Source of the DNA: Parvibaculaceae bacterium
GTDB lineage: Bacteria; Pseudomonadota; Alphaproteobacteria; Parvibaculales; Parvibaculaceae
Assembly (NCBI GenBank): GCA_029209985.1
Contig: JARGNZ010000008.1
Span: forward strand, 5,054-69,053
Reading direction: 5' to 3'
Length of the DNA: 64,000 nt
Made by a program: the position numbers and the translations under genes. Positions within the stretch are counted from its first letter, which is position 1. Each line of letters starts with the position of its first letter. The notes under the pieces were generated by a model. That model was not told the origin of the DNA. It did no database searches and was given only the letters and a program-made list of their open reading frames with translations. Below, one piece after another: positions 1 through 8,176 of this stretch.

Positions 1-614
1 CCGCAATCGCAAATGCAGTCGCGAACAGCTCAGCTTCCGCTCGCCCTGCCGCGCCTGCGCAAAGCGCCAATCCATTCAATTTTGATAGCCTCGCAGGCTT
101 AACCACCAACCAGCCCACCACGTCTCAAAGTTCAGGAGCCGCCCTCATTCGCGTGGGAACATTGCCAGGGCAAACACAGCCCTCTCAAGTTCCAAGCTCC
201 GCCATTGCAATGCAAATGAATAAGAACATTCAAAAAGGCGTCAGCAATTTTGAAATTCGGTTGGACCCCGCACAACTGGGACGTGTCGACGTCAAAATGG
301 AAATCTCCACAGATGGCCGCCTAACCGCCCACATGGTTGTGGAAAGCCCAGAGACACTCGACTTGTTGCGTAAGGATGCCAATGCCCTCGAGAAAGCCTT
401 GACCAATGCTGGTTTAGAAATGGATGACGAAGGCATGACCTTCTCTCTATCAGAAGACAACCAGCAAACGGCGTCTCAAGAAGCAGAGACCGACGGGAAC
501 CACACCTCCGCGTCCACATCAGATCAAGACGCAAGTGCGGAGGATGACGCCCTCGCAACCGCGCCCACCTACTACTTCGCAAACAACGCATCAGGCGTAG
601 ACATCCGCGTCTAA
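1..614 (+). CDS. fliK: Flagellar hook-length control protein FliK, C-terminal part (5' truncated by window edge)
   Basis: The frame is open from base 3 to the stop at 612-614, so at least 204 residues of a longer protein are present; the internal GTG at 153 is not the true start. FliK is the secreted molecular ruler that sets hook length and switches the flagellar export apparatus. The stretch NFEIRLDPAQLGRVDVKMEI followed by a helix rich in charged residues is the typical Flg_hook C-terminal domain, which contacts FlhB. An Ala/Ser/Thr/Gln-rich low-complexity region precedes it, and the tail is acidic. It lies just upstream of flgD, the usual alphaproteobacterial neighbour. The name is well supported by domain and context; the N-terminal ruler part is not visible. 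Confidence 0.88.
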   Translation, partial: AIANAVANSSASARPAAPAQSANPFNFDSLAGLTTNQPTTSQSSGAALIRVGTLPGQTQPSQVPSSAIAMQMNKNIQKGVSNFEIRLDPAQLGRVDVKMEISTDGRLTAHMVVESPETLDLLRKDANALEKALTNAGLEMDDEGMTFSLSEDNQQTASQEAETDGNHTSASTSDQDASAEDDALATAPTYYFANNASGVDIRV

Positions 615-666
615 TGATTTGACGCCTTCACACCGCCGCAACGTCTACGTTCAAAAGGGTAAGAAA

Positions 667-1425
667 ATGGCTCTCGAAATTTACGGTTCAAATCCAGCCT
701 ACGTGTATCAGCAGGTTTCTACTGAAGCGACGGCTGACGAGGATGCCACCGCGTTCAATGCAGATTTCAATACATTCGTCGCCCTTTTGACCACACAATT
801 GCAGCACCAAGATCCGACCTCCCCTATGGAGTCGGCTGAGTTTACAAATCAGCTTGTGCAATATGCTGAGGTTGAACAAGCCATTGCAACAAATGATCAC
901 CTCGAAAAACTCATCGCCATTGAAGGGGCAAACTCCGCAGCGACAGCCGTCAATTACATTGGCAAGGAAGTGCTCACACTCGGCAGCACCACCTCCCTCG
1001 TCGATGACCAAGCGACTTGGGACTACTCCCTCGAGACGGATGCGCCGGAAACCTCCATCACCGTTTATAATTCAGATGGCGTGGAAGTGTATTCCACAAA
1101 AGTTGAAGCCGAAGCTGGCAGCAACACATTTGAATGGGATGGAGAAAACGAAGACGGCGTTAAACAAGCTGACGGTCTCTATCATATTGAAATCGAACCT
1201 CTCGATGAGGACGGGCTAGAAGTCGCCTCTTCCATCATGGTGGCCGGCATTGTCACCGGCGTGGACTTCTCCTCCACCACCCCAATCGTCACTATTGGCG
1301 ACACAGCCTTTGTTGCCTCAGACATTCTTCAAGTGCGAGAGCAAACCACTGTGAGCGATGAAGACGACACCTCCGACGATACGGACAGCACCGATAGCGA
1401 AGACGACAACAATACCACCAGTTAG
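667..1425 (+). CDS. flgD: Flagellar hook capping protein FlgD
   Basis: 252 residues. FlgD is the scaffold that caps the growing hook and guides FlgE assembly. The N-terminal signature is visible: FNTFVALLTTQLQHQDPTSP, then MESAEFTNQLVQYAEVEQAI; a FlgD Ig-like/Tudor region follows (residues about 85-190, with NTFEWDGENEDGV). The last 25 residues are almost only Asp, Ser, Thr, Glu and Asn, an acidic tail of unknown role. Start: ATG 667 behind AGGGTAAG; an upstream in-frame TTG at 619 lacks a ribosome site and would add 16 non-conserved residues. The gene starts 52 nt after fliK and is probably cotranscribed with it. Confidence 0.93.
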   Translation: MALEIYGSNPAYVYQQVSTEATADEDATAFNADFNTFVALLTTQLQHQDPTSPMESAEFTNQLVQYAEVEQAIATNDHLEKLIAIEGANSAATAVNYIGKEVLTLGSTTSLVDDQATWDYSLETDAPETSITVYNSDGVEVYSTKVEAEAGSNTFEWDGENEDGVKQADGLYHIEIEPLDEDGLEVASSIMVAGIVTGVDFSSTTPIVTIGDTAFVASDILQVREQTTVSDEDDTSDDTDSTDSEDDNNTTS

Positions 1426-1575
1426 GACGCTTAAGGGCGTATTTGCCAGCAATACGTATCGATTTGACACACTAAGCATTTGATTTTCATAGATTTTTTA
1501 CTATGGCACTTAGCCTTTTCTTAAAACCAACCCGCTAAGTTGAATGCAAGTTTCGAGTGCGGAGATTGGACAAAC

Positions 1576-1851
1576 ATGAGCGAGCAACATTCATCTAGAG
1601 GCAACTATGTCATCGGTCCCGATGGCAGTCCCCTCACTATCGCCGACTTGCCACCAGCCAATACCAAACGCTGGGTCATCCGTCGTAAAGCGGAAGTCGT
1701 GGCAGCGGTCAGAGGTGGATTGATCAGCCTAGAAGAAGCCTGCCGTCGGTACACGCTGACCGTGGAAGAGTTCCTAAGTTGGCAACGATCGATCGAAAAA
1801 CACGGTCTTGCGGGTCTGCGCGCTACTCGCGTCCAACAATATCGGCAGTAA
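1576..1851 (+). CDS. sciP: SciP, small CtrA-inhibitory protein (DUF1153)
   Basis: 91 residues. In Caulobacter, SciP binds the CtrA response regulator and blocks CtrA-activated transcription in part of the cell cycle. The family core is clear: VIGPDGSPLTIADLPPANT, then KRWVIRRKAEVV and a helix-turn-helix-like block GGLISLEEACRRYTLTVEEF. Start: ATG 1576, with GGAG 11 nt upstream; a TTG at 1540 would add 12 residues that the family lacks. The gene stands alone between flgD and the fliF operon, followed by its own terminator. In Caulobacter sciP is likewise close to fliF, so the location is conserved. Function is inferred from the family. Confidence 0.9.
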   Translation: MSEQHSSRGNYVIGPDGSPLTIADLPPANTKRWVIRRKAEVVAAVRGGLISLEEACRRYTLTVEEFLSWQRSIEKHGLAGLRATRVQQYRQ

Positions 1852-1884
1852 GATTAAATTGTACTGCGTGCTTATTGCCTATCA

Positions 1885-1918
1885 AAACCGGCGGCCTTCC
1901 TAGGCTGCCGGTTTTTTT
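1885..1918 (+). terminator. Rho-independent terminator after sciP
   Basis: The 12-bp arms AAACCGGCGGCC and GGCTGCCGGTTT pair fully if one G-U pair is allowed, around a 6-nt loop, and end in a run of T. It separates sciP from the fliF operon. Confidence 0.9.
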
Positions 1919-1939
1919 ATCCCCATTACTCACCGATCC

Positions 1940-1997
1940 TTAACAGATATTAACCAAAATGAATGCAATTAATGTCGCCTCGTTAAGTATCTGTTTA
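1940..1997 (+). promoter_or_regulatory. Candidate CtrA binding sites upstream of fliF
   Basis: Two gapped TTAA pairs are visible: TTAA (1940-1943) and TTAA (1950-1953) with a 6-nt spacer, the second reading TTAACC; and TTAA (1983-1986) and TTTA (1994-1997) with the canonical 7-nt spacer. The Caulobacter CtrA consensus is TTAA-N7-TTAA and the fliF operon there is a direct CtrA target. Neither site here is a perfect match, so binding is an inference. The rest of 1919-2143 is leader sequence with no gene. Confidence 0.5.
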
Positions 1998-2143
1998 GCC
2001 TAACCCGGTAATTTTTGCCTACGGGATAACCTGGAAGGGGTTTCAGGTTTGGAGTGGGGCAAAGAATTTGCACCTCCCTAGAAGTGAACTAAACGAGCGA
2101 ACCGAGGAACGGTTGCCTGTTTTGCGTCAAATTGGGTGGTAGT

Positions 2144-3853
2144 GTGAACAGCTTTGCTGAATTTCTGAAATCTATGGGCATGGGCCGCATTGTGGCTCTC
2201 GGCATTGTCGGTATGGCCCTCATTGGTTTCTTTGCCTATGTGACCGTTCGCATCAGCGAGCCGCAAATGGCACTCATGTATTCCGAACTCTCCCAAGACG
2301 ATGCCGCGCAAGTCATCAGTGAACTCGATCTTCTCTCCATCCCTTACACATTAGGGGGCGACGGCACAAAAATCTTTGTCCCACAAGACAAAGTGCTACG
2401 CCTGCGCCTATCCATGGCAGAACGCGGCCTTCCTAAAGGCGGCAGCGTTGGATATGAAATCTTCGACAACACAGACACCCTCGGCACCACAAGCTTTGTG
2501 CAAAACCTAAACTACATGCGCGCCTTAGAAGGCGAGCTGTCCCGCACCATCGGCGAAATTGTTCAGGTTCAAAGTGCGCGGGTACATTTGGTTTTGCCGG
2601 AGCGTGAAATTTTCTCTCGTGAACGTCGCGAACCAAGCGCCTCTATTGTGCTGCGCGTGCGTGGCGATTTAGGCCGTGCGCAAGTCAAATCAATTCAGCA
2701 CTTAGTTTCTTCTGCTGTGCAGGGCCTCAAGCCCGGCAAAGTGTCCATCATCGACGAGCAAGGTAATCTTCTTGCCTCTGGTGCAGACGAAGAAGAAGGC
2801 GCCATTGTTTCTGGTGCACTCGAAGAACGTAACTTGAACTATGAATCACGCGTACGTAAGCAAGTTGAAACCATCGTGGCCTCCATCGTCGGCCCCGACA
2901 AAGCACGGGTTGAAGTCTCCGCCGAGCTGAACCTCAATCGCGTCACCCGCACATCCGACACCTATGATCCAGAAAGCCAAGTTGCCCGGTCAACACAAAC
3001 TGAAGAAGAAAACTCTTCCGCCGCAAACGGCGCTGCAGCCCAAAACGGCGTCACCGTTGGCAACGCCTTGCCTGAAGCAGGCGCTGGAGGCGAAGGTGCT
3101 GGCGGCAACAAAGAATCTTCAAACCGCGTCACCGAAACCGTCAACTACGAAATTTCACATACGACAGAAACACAAATTCAAGAAGCCGGTGGCATTAAAC
3201 GTCTCTCTGTCGCGGTTCTTGTTGATGGCACATATGCCCAGCAAGCAGATGGCTCCGTTGTTTATGCCCCACGCTCAGAAGAAGACCTTGCAAAAATCAA
3301 TACCTTGGTGCGCTCAGCTATTGGCTTTGACACAGAGCGCGGCGACCAAGTTGAAGTCATCAACCTTCAATTTGCAGCGCGTGAACTTCCAGAACCTTTG
3401 ATGAATGAAGAAGAAACGTTTCTATCTCTCACCAAAGCGGATTACTTCCGCATTGGCGAGTCTGCAACCTTGGCTATCCTCACCGTGATTGTCTTATTGA
3501 TGGTCGTGCGCCCTCTTCTGCGCCGGGTCATTAGCGGTGAAAACATGATTGCTGCAAACGGCGCAACCCTTGCCCTAGCAGGTGCCAGCGCTGGCGGCGG
3601 AACTGGGACGGACGGAGAGCAAGCCATGCTCCCACCGGGGGTGCAAGCACAACTGGCAGGCGTTGCCGCCGGAAACGGCGCGGGCCTTGAAGGGGCCGAA
3701 AATGCAGAAAACCCGATTGAGTCCATGATCGACATCGCAAAAATTGAGGGACAAGTACGTGAATCGTCCCTCAAGAAAGTAGCCGAAATCATCGGGAACC
3801 ATCCTGATGAAACGATGTCTATCTTGCGCAGCTGGTTACATGAGGAAGAATAG
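2144..3853 (+). CDS. fliF: Flagellar MS-ring protein FliF
   Basis: 569 residues from the chosen GTG. FliF forms the membrane-embedded MS ring, the platform for the export gate and the C ring. Membrane segments lie near residues 14-36 ([19 protein letters not shown]) and 440-460 ([15 protein letters not shown]). Between them is the YscJ/FliF periplasmic ring-building domain ([26 protein letters not shown]) and a Gly/Ala/Asn-rich linker around residue 300. The C-terminal end, [20 protein letters not shown], is the FliG-binding helix. No ATG lies at the right place: GTG 2144 ([12 protein letters not shown]) fits family N-termini, TTG 2132 is an alternative. First gene of a long operon. Confidence 0.94.
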   Translation: MNSFAEFLKSMGMGRIVALGIVGMALIGFFAYVTVRISEPQMALMYSELSQDDAAQVISELDLLSIPYTLGGDGTKIFVPQDKVLRLRLSMAERGLPKGGSVGYEIFDNTDTLGTTSFVQNLNYMRALEGELSRTIGEIVQVQSARVHLVLPEREIFSRERREPSASIVLRVRGDLGRAQVKSIQHLVSSAVQGLKPGKVSIIDEQGNLLASGADEEEGAIVSGALEERNLNYESRVRKQVETIVASIVGPDKARVEVSAELNLNRVTRTSDTYDPESQVARSTQTEEENSSAANGAAAQNGVTVGNALPEAGAGGEGAGGNKESSNRVTETVNYEISHTTETQIQEAGGIKRLSVAVLVDGTYAQQADGSVVYAPRSEEDLAKINTLVRSAIGFDTERGDQVEVINLQFAARELPEPLMNEEETFLSLTKADYFRIGESATLAILTVIVLLMVVRPLLRRVISGENMIAANGATLALAGASAGGGTGTDGEQAMLPPGVQAQLAGVAAGNGAGLEGAENAENPIESMIDIAKIEGQVRESSLKKVAEIIGNHPDETMSILRSWLHEEE

Positions 3854-3855
3854 AC

Positions 3856-4878
3856 ATGGCTAAACCGGCAAAAGATGATATTTCCAAATTCACTGGCTCT
3901 GAAAAAGCGGCAATCTTTATGTTGTCCCTTTCAGACGACCATGCCGCTGCCATTTGGGATCTGTTTGATGATGATGAGATTAAAGAAATCTCTCAAACAA
4001 TGGCGTCTCTAGGCGCTATTCAATCCACCGTTGTTGAAAAGCTACTGGTCGAATTCACCTCTCGCATGTCTTCTGCTGGGTCCATCGTTGGGTCATTTGA
4101 CAGCACCGAACGCTTGCTCAAGCGCTTCTTACCAGAAGACCGTGTCGACAACGTCATGGAAGAAATTCGTGGCCCAGCCGGTCGCACCATGTGGGAAAAG
4201 CTTGGCAACGTAAACGAGCAGGTCCTCGCCTCTTACCTCAAGAACGAGTACCCCCAAACCGTTGCCGTTGTTTTATCCAAAATCAAATCAGAACACGCCG
4301 CTCGTGTTCTCGGGCACTTGCCAGAAGACTTCGCCCTTGAAGTCATCACCCGCATGCTGCGCATGGAAGCGGTACAAAAAGACATTTTGGAAAAAGTGGA
4401 ACAAACACTCCGCGCCGAATTTATGTCTAACCTATCGCGCACAAACCGCCGCGACAGCCATGAATTGATGGCCGAAATCTTCAACAATTTCGATCGCCAA
4501 ACCGAAACGCGGTTCATGACCTCTTTGGAAGAGCGCAACCGTGAAGCAGCCGAGAAGATCAAATCTCTGATGTTCACATTTGAAGATCTCTCCAAATTGG
4601 ACCCGACCAGCGTACAAACACTTCTGCGCGCGGTAGACAAAGACAAACTCGGCCTTGCGCTGAAAGGTGCCTCAGACTCCCTCAAGGATCTGTTCTTCAC
4701 CAACATGTCTGAGCGCGCCGCGAAAATTTTGAAAGAAGACATGGAAGTGATGGGGCCTGTGCGCCTACGTGATGTAGACGAAGCGCAAATGTTGATGGTC
4801 AACACCGCAAAAGATTTAGCTGCCAAAGGTGAAATTATGTTGGCAGAAAACAAATCAGAAGATGAGTTGGTGTACTAA
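3856..4878 (+). CDS. fliG: Flagellar motor switch protein FliG
   Basis: 340 residues, normal length. FliG is the C-ring protein that transmits torque from the stator to the rotor. The N-terminal FliF-binding domain ([19 protein letters not shown]), the middle armadillo domain ([32 protein letters not shown] with the EHPQ-equivalent) and the charged C-terminal torque helix ([20 protein letters not shown]) are all present. It begins 2 nt after fliF and its stop overlaps the fliH start by one base, so translation is probably coupled. Confidence 0.96.
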   Translation: MAKPAKDDISKFTGSEKAAIFMLSLSDDHAAAIWDLFDDDEIKEISQTMASLGAIQSTVVEKLLVEFTSRMSSAGSIVGSFDSTERLLKRFLPEDRVDNVMEEIRGPAGRTMWEKLGNVNEQVLASYLKNEYPQTVAVVLSKIKSEHAARVLGHLPEDFALEVITRMLRMEAVQKDILEKVEQTLRAEFMSNLSRTNRRDSHELMAEIFNNFDRQTETRFMTSLEERNREAAEKIKSLMFTFEDLSKLDPTSVQTLLRAVDKDKLGLALKGASDSLKDLFFTNMSERAAKILKEDMEVMGPVRLRDVDEAQMLMVNTAKDLAAKGEIMLAENKSEDELVY

Positions 4879-5540
4879 TGGCAACCTCAACCCCAGCAAA
4901 ACAACCGGTCGTAAAGAAATTTGCTTTTGACACTGTGTTTGAAGAAAACGGCGCCGTGCACGAAGGCCCGAACAGCACAGCCCACCGCGCCAGCACCGAC
5001 ACACATATTGAAATGATGAAAGCCGCCGCCTATGAGCAAGGCATGGCGGATGCACGTGCCGAACTCGAAAACAAATCCGAAGATACGCAAGCCAACTTGC
5101 TACAAAAGCTTTTGGCTACAACCCAAACACTGATGTCGGCCGCCGATCAAAATGCACGCGCGAGTCAACAAACTGCGACCGAAATTGCTCATAAAATTGC
5201 GATGACCTTAGCCCCGGCAATGATCAAACGAGAACCTGTCGCAGAGGTTAAGGCTGTAATTGCCGATTGCTTGCAACACCTCCACCGCGAACCACACCTT
5301 GCTGTTCGGGTGAGTGAAAGTGCACTAGAAGAAACCCGCCCTTACGTGGAGAAAATGGCACACGAATGCGGGATTGAAGAACGTGTCTTGCTTTTAGCCG
5401 ACCCAAGCTTGGGTGACAGCGACTGTAAAGTCGAATGGAGCGAAGGTGGCGTATCACGCTCTCAAAATGAAATCGAAGAAGAAATCACTCTCATCATTAA
5501 CCGGTACCTAGATGCCTTGTCGCCCACCGGCGCAGCATAA
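4878..5540 (+). CDS. fliH: Flagellar export ATPase regulator FliH (FlbE-like)
   Basis: 220 residues starting at the A of the fliG stop codon. FliH is the peripheral stator of the FliI ATPase of the flagellar type III export apparatus. The sequence is divergent, as FliH usually is: a polar N-terminus, a helical heptad region (about residues 60-120, EQGMADARAELENKS) and a C-terminal FliH/HrpE-type domain (VRVSESALEETRPYVEKMA, LLADPSLGDSDCKVEWSEGG). The DPSL..GDC..EW pattern is diagnostic. Position between fliG and fliN matches Caulobacter flbE. fliI itself lies far away at 14.1 kb on the other strand. Confidence 0.85.
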   Translation: MATSTPAKQPVVKKFAFDTVFEENGAVHEGPNSTAHRASTDTHIEMMKAAAYEQGMADARAELENKSEDTQANLLQKLLATTQTLMSAADQNARASQQTATEIAHKIAMTLAPAMIKREPVAEVKAVIADCLQHLHREPHLAVRVSESALEETRPYVEKMAHECGIEERVLLLADPSLGDSDCKVEWSEGGVSRSQNEIEEEITLIINRYLDALSPTGAA

Positions 5541-5589
5541 CAAACATTAACGAGCAGAAGGGACCTCCCCTTCATTGCAGGAGACTAAA

Positions 5590-5958
5590 ATGGCTGACGA
5601 TACAGAAAACATGAATCTGCCAGACCTTGCCGCTTCAAACCAAGGCACCCCGGCAACCTCTTCCAGTAATGCGGAAGATATGAATCCAGAAGATGGCGAA
5701 GCCGAACGCAATGCGACCGACCTAGAAGCTGTGTTTGATATTCCCGTCCACGTATCTGCCATCTTGGGCAAGTCTCATATCGAAGTGAGTGAACTGCTCA
5801 AACTAGACGAAGGCACCATCATCGAATTGGACCGCAAGGTCGGTGAAGCCATCGACATTTACGTCAACGACCGCCTCGTGGCACGTGGCGAAGTTGTGGT
5901 TGTGGAAGAACGCCTCGGCGTCACCATGACTGAAATCATCAAAAGCGGCATCAACTAA
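5590..5958 (+). CDS. fliN: Flagellar motor switch protein FliN
   Basis: 122 residues. FliN forms the lower C ring and binds CheY-phosphate and FliH. The C-terminal SpoA domain is complete: FDIPVHVSAILGKSHIEVSE, LLKLDEGTIIELDRKVGE, and the end RLGVTMTEIIKSG. The first 40 residues are an acidic, unstructured leader. Start: ATG 5590 with AGGAG about 7 nt upstream; a TTG at 5575 lies inside that ribosome site and is unlikely. 49 nt follow fliH, the largest gap in this operon section; a TTAACG half-site lies in it. Confidence 0.94.
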   Translation: MADDTENMNLPDLAASNQGTPATSSSNAEDMNPEDGEAERNATDLEAVFDIPVHVSAILGKSHIEVSELLKLDEGTIIELDRKVGEAIDIYVNDRLVARGEVVVVEERLGVTMTEIIKSGIN

Positions 5959-5975
5959 AAGGTTTTAGAACTCAA

Positions 5976-6743
5976 ATGGATTTCGCCACACTCATAGGCT
6001 TGATTGCTGCTTTCGCCCTAGTCGCCCTCGCGGTTCTTCTAGGCGGCGATGCCACAGCCTTTTTCAATGTCAGAGCTGCATTGATCGTTATTGGTGGAAC
6101 CTTTGCGGTGACCCTTATTTCATTCCGCATGTCTGAAATTTCAACGGCCTTTTCAGCCGCATGGCGGACACTCAAAGTGGTTGGGTCCCATGACACAGCC
6201 ACCACAGAAAATCTATTACACATGGCAGATGCACACCGCAAAGAAGGCATTCGAGGCGTAGAGCGCCATCTGCCAAAATTGCGCCAGAATGTATTTGTCA
6301 AACAAGCCATCTCCCTCATCATCGACGGCATAAACCCGGATGAAGTAGAGCAAATGCTCAATTCTGAATTATCCGCACGGGCACAGAAAGATGTCCGCTC
6401 CGCACAAGTTTTACGGCGTGCTGCCGAAGTCGCCCCCGCAATGGGCCTTATCGGCACGTTGGTTGGTCTTGTTCAAATGTTGGCAGACCTCAACGACCCG
6501 ACACAAATCGCACCAGCCATGGCTGTTGCGCTAATCACCACTTTTTACGGCGCGATTTTAGGCAACATGTTGTTTGCCCCGCTTGCCAGTAAAATTGAAC
6601 GCAATTCACAAGAAGAAAACGCAAAGCTCTTTCTATACGCCACAAGCGTGGCTGCCATTGGCCGCCAAGAAAGTCCCCGTCGTCTTCAAATGGTTCTCAA
6701 TTCGATGTTGCCACCAGCCGAACAAATTCGTCTGTACAACTAA
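5976..6743 (+). CDS. MotA/TolQ/ExbB-family membrane protein (MotA/PomA-like)
   Basis: 255 residues. The family forms ion channels that drive rotation together with a MotB-type partner. Four hydrophobic segments are visible, near residues 3-22, 34-52, 150-172 (APAMGLIGTLVGLVQML) and 182-204 (AMAVALITTFYGAILGNMLF); the motif MGLIGTLVGLVQMLADLNDP is the classic MotA/PomA signature and the polar loop with charged residues (KEGIRGVE, KLRQNVF) corresponds to the FliG-contacting loop. No motB-like gene occurs in the window, so the stator partner is elsewhere or this is a second, specialised MotA. Placement between fliN and flbD in the class II operon is notable. Confidence 0.85.
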   Translation: MDFATLIGLIAAFALVALAVLLGGDATAFFNVRAALIVIGGTFAVTLISFRMSEISTAFSAAWRTLKVVGSHDTATTENLLHMADAHRKEGIRGVERHLPKLRQNVFVKQAISLIIDGINPDEVEQMLNSELSARAQKDVRSAQVLRRAAEVAPAMGLIGTLVGLVQMLADLNDPTQIAPAMAVALITTFYGAILGNMLFAPLASKIERNSQEENAKLFLYATSVAAIGRQESPRRLQMVLNSMLPPAEQIRLYN

Positions 6744-6768
6744 GTTACGGTCTTAAGGAGTATTACAA

Positions 6769-8136
6769 ATGCGCTTGCTCATTGTTGGAACCCTCAACGG
6801 ACAGCTCTCAACCGCCACTAAAATGGCGATGGATAAGGGCGCCAAAGTTGTACACGCCGAAAGCATCGACCAAGCCATGGCCTCACTGCGGTCTGGCAAT
6901 GGAGCTGATTTGGTGATGGTCGAAGTCTCCCTCGACATTGCGCGGTTGATCAATCAACTCCAAGCCGAACACATCTATGTGCCGATCGTCGCCTGCGGCG
7001 TAGAGGCCGATGCCCAAGCAGCGGTAAATGCCATTCGCAGCGGGGCTAAAGAATACATTCCCCTACCACCAGATGCAGATCTGATCGCGGCCGTCTTGGC
7101 AGCTGTCTCAGAAGAAAGCCATCAAATGGTTTTCCAAGACCCTGCAATGGGCGATGTCATCAAACTTGCCGACCAAATTGCCCCGTCTGAAGCCAGCGTA
7201 CTGATCACGGGGGAGTCCGGGTCTGGTAAAGAAGTGATGGCCCGCTACGTCCACCGCAAATCACGCCGCAAAGAAGCCCCTTTCATTTCCGTAAACTGCG
7301 CGGCCATTCCAGAAAATCTATTGGAATCTGAATTGTTTGGGCACGAAAAAGGTGCCTTCACCGGCGCTGTGGCTCGACGCATTGGTAAATTTGAAGAAGC
7401 AGACGGCGGCACGTTGTTACTCGATGAAATCAGCGAAATTGATGTCCGCCTTCAAGCCAAATTGCTCCGCGCCATCCAAGAACGTGAAATTGACCGGGTG
7501 GGCGGCAAAGCACCAGTAAAGATCAACATCCGTATTTTGGCGACCTCTAACCGTAACCTCTTAGGCGAAGTAGAAGCTGGCACTTTCCGCGAAGATTTAT
7601 TTTACCGCTTGAACGTGGTCAACCTAAACCTTCTGCCACTGCGCGAGCGCCCTGCCGATATTATGGCTTTGGCAGATCACTTCGTGCGCAAATACGCCAA
7701 AGTAAATGGCCTACAAACCAAGCCTTTCACCGAGCAGGCCCGTCAATATCTCTCCAACCACCACTGGAGCGGCAACGTACGTGAGCTAGAAAACACAATG
7801 CACCGCGCCATCTTGTTGGCAGCTGGTCCTGAGATCGATGTGGAAGCTATTCGCTTGCCAGACGGCAGTCGTTTGCAAGGGGGCGCGTCCCCACAAACTG
7901 ACATCATTCAGCAAGCGGCCAACACCGCCGAAGCCGTCAGCCGCAATATGGTCGGCTCAACGGTAGCTGAGATGGAACAAGGTCTCATCATCGACACCCT
8001 AGAGCATTGCTTGGGCAATCGTACCCATGCGGCAAATATTCTAGGCATCTCAATTCGCACTTTGCGCAACAAATTAAAACAATACACCGATCAAGGGGTT
8101 TCCGTGCCCCAACCCGGTGGTGAAGCCCGCGCATAG
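6769..8136 (+). CDS. flbD: FlbD, sigma-54-dependent flagellar transcription activator
   Basis: 455 residues. FlbD activates late flagellar genes with sigma-54 and, in Caulobacter, represses fliF. Order: receiver-like domain 1-115; AAA+ domain with Walker A GESGSGKE (about 147-154), the sigma-54-contacting GAFTGA loop (about 194-199), Walker B GGTLLLDEISEI and the arginine finger region FREDLFYRLNVV; C-terminal Fis-type helix-turn-helix ANILGISIRTLRNKLKQY. The receiver lacks the N-terminal acidic pair (it starts MRLLIVGTLNG) and has Glu-Val where the phospho-acceptor Asp is expected (DLVMVEVSL), so it is probably not controlled by phosphorylation. In Caulobacter FliX controls FlbD; no fliX is in the window. 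Confidence 0.92.
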   Translation: MRLLIVGTLNGQLSTATKMAMDKGAKVVHAESIDQAMASLRSGNGADLVMVEVSLDIARLINQLQAEHIYVPIVACGVEADAQAAVNAIRSGAKEYIPLPPDADLIAAVLAAVSEESHQMVFQDPAMGDVIKLADQIAPSEASVLITGESGSGKEVMARYVHRKSRRKEAPFISVNCAAIPENLLESELFGHEKGAFTGAVARRIGKFEEADGGTLLLDEISEIDVRLQAKLLRAIQEREIDRVGGKAPVKINIRILATSNRNLLGEVEAGTFREDLFYRLNVVNLNLLPLRERPADIMALADHFVRKYAKVNGLQTKPFTEQARQYLSNHHWSGNVRELENTMHRAILLAAGPEIDVEAIRLPDGSRLQGGASPQTDIIQQAANTAEAVSRNMVGSTVAEMEQGLIIDTLEHCLGNRTHAANILGISIRTLRNKLKQYTDQGVSVPQPGGEARA

Positions 8137-8176
8137 AGCCTCTACTCTTTAAAGTCGTCTGACCGAAAGTTCGTTC

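Noticed and set aside
292-591. Antisense frames within fliK and many other genes
   Set aside because: They are mirror frames of well-supported coding sequences and show no independent start signals or recognisable domains.
1503-1520. Sigma-54 promoter starting TGGCAC before sciP
   Set aside because: No GC at the -12 position with the fixed 10-nt spacing.
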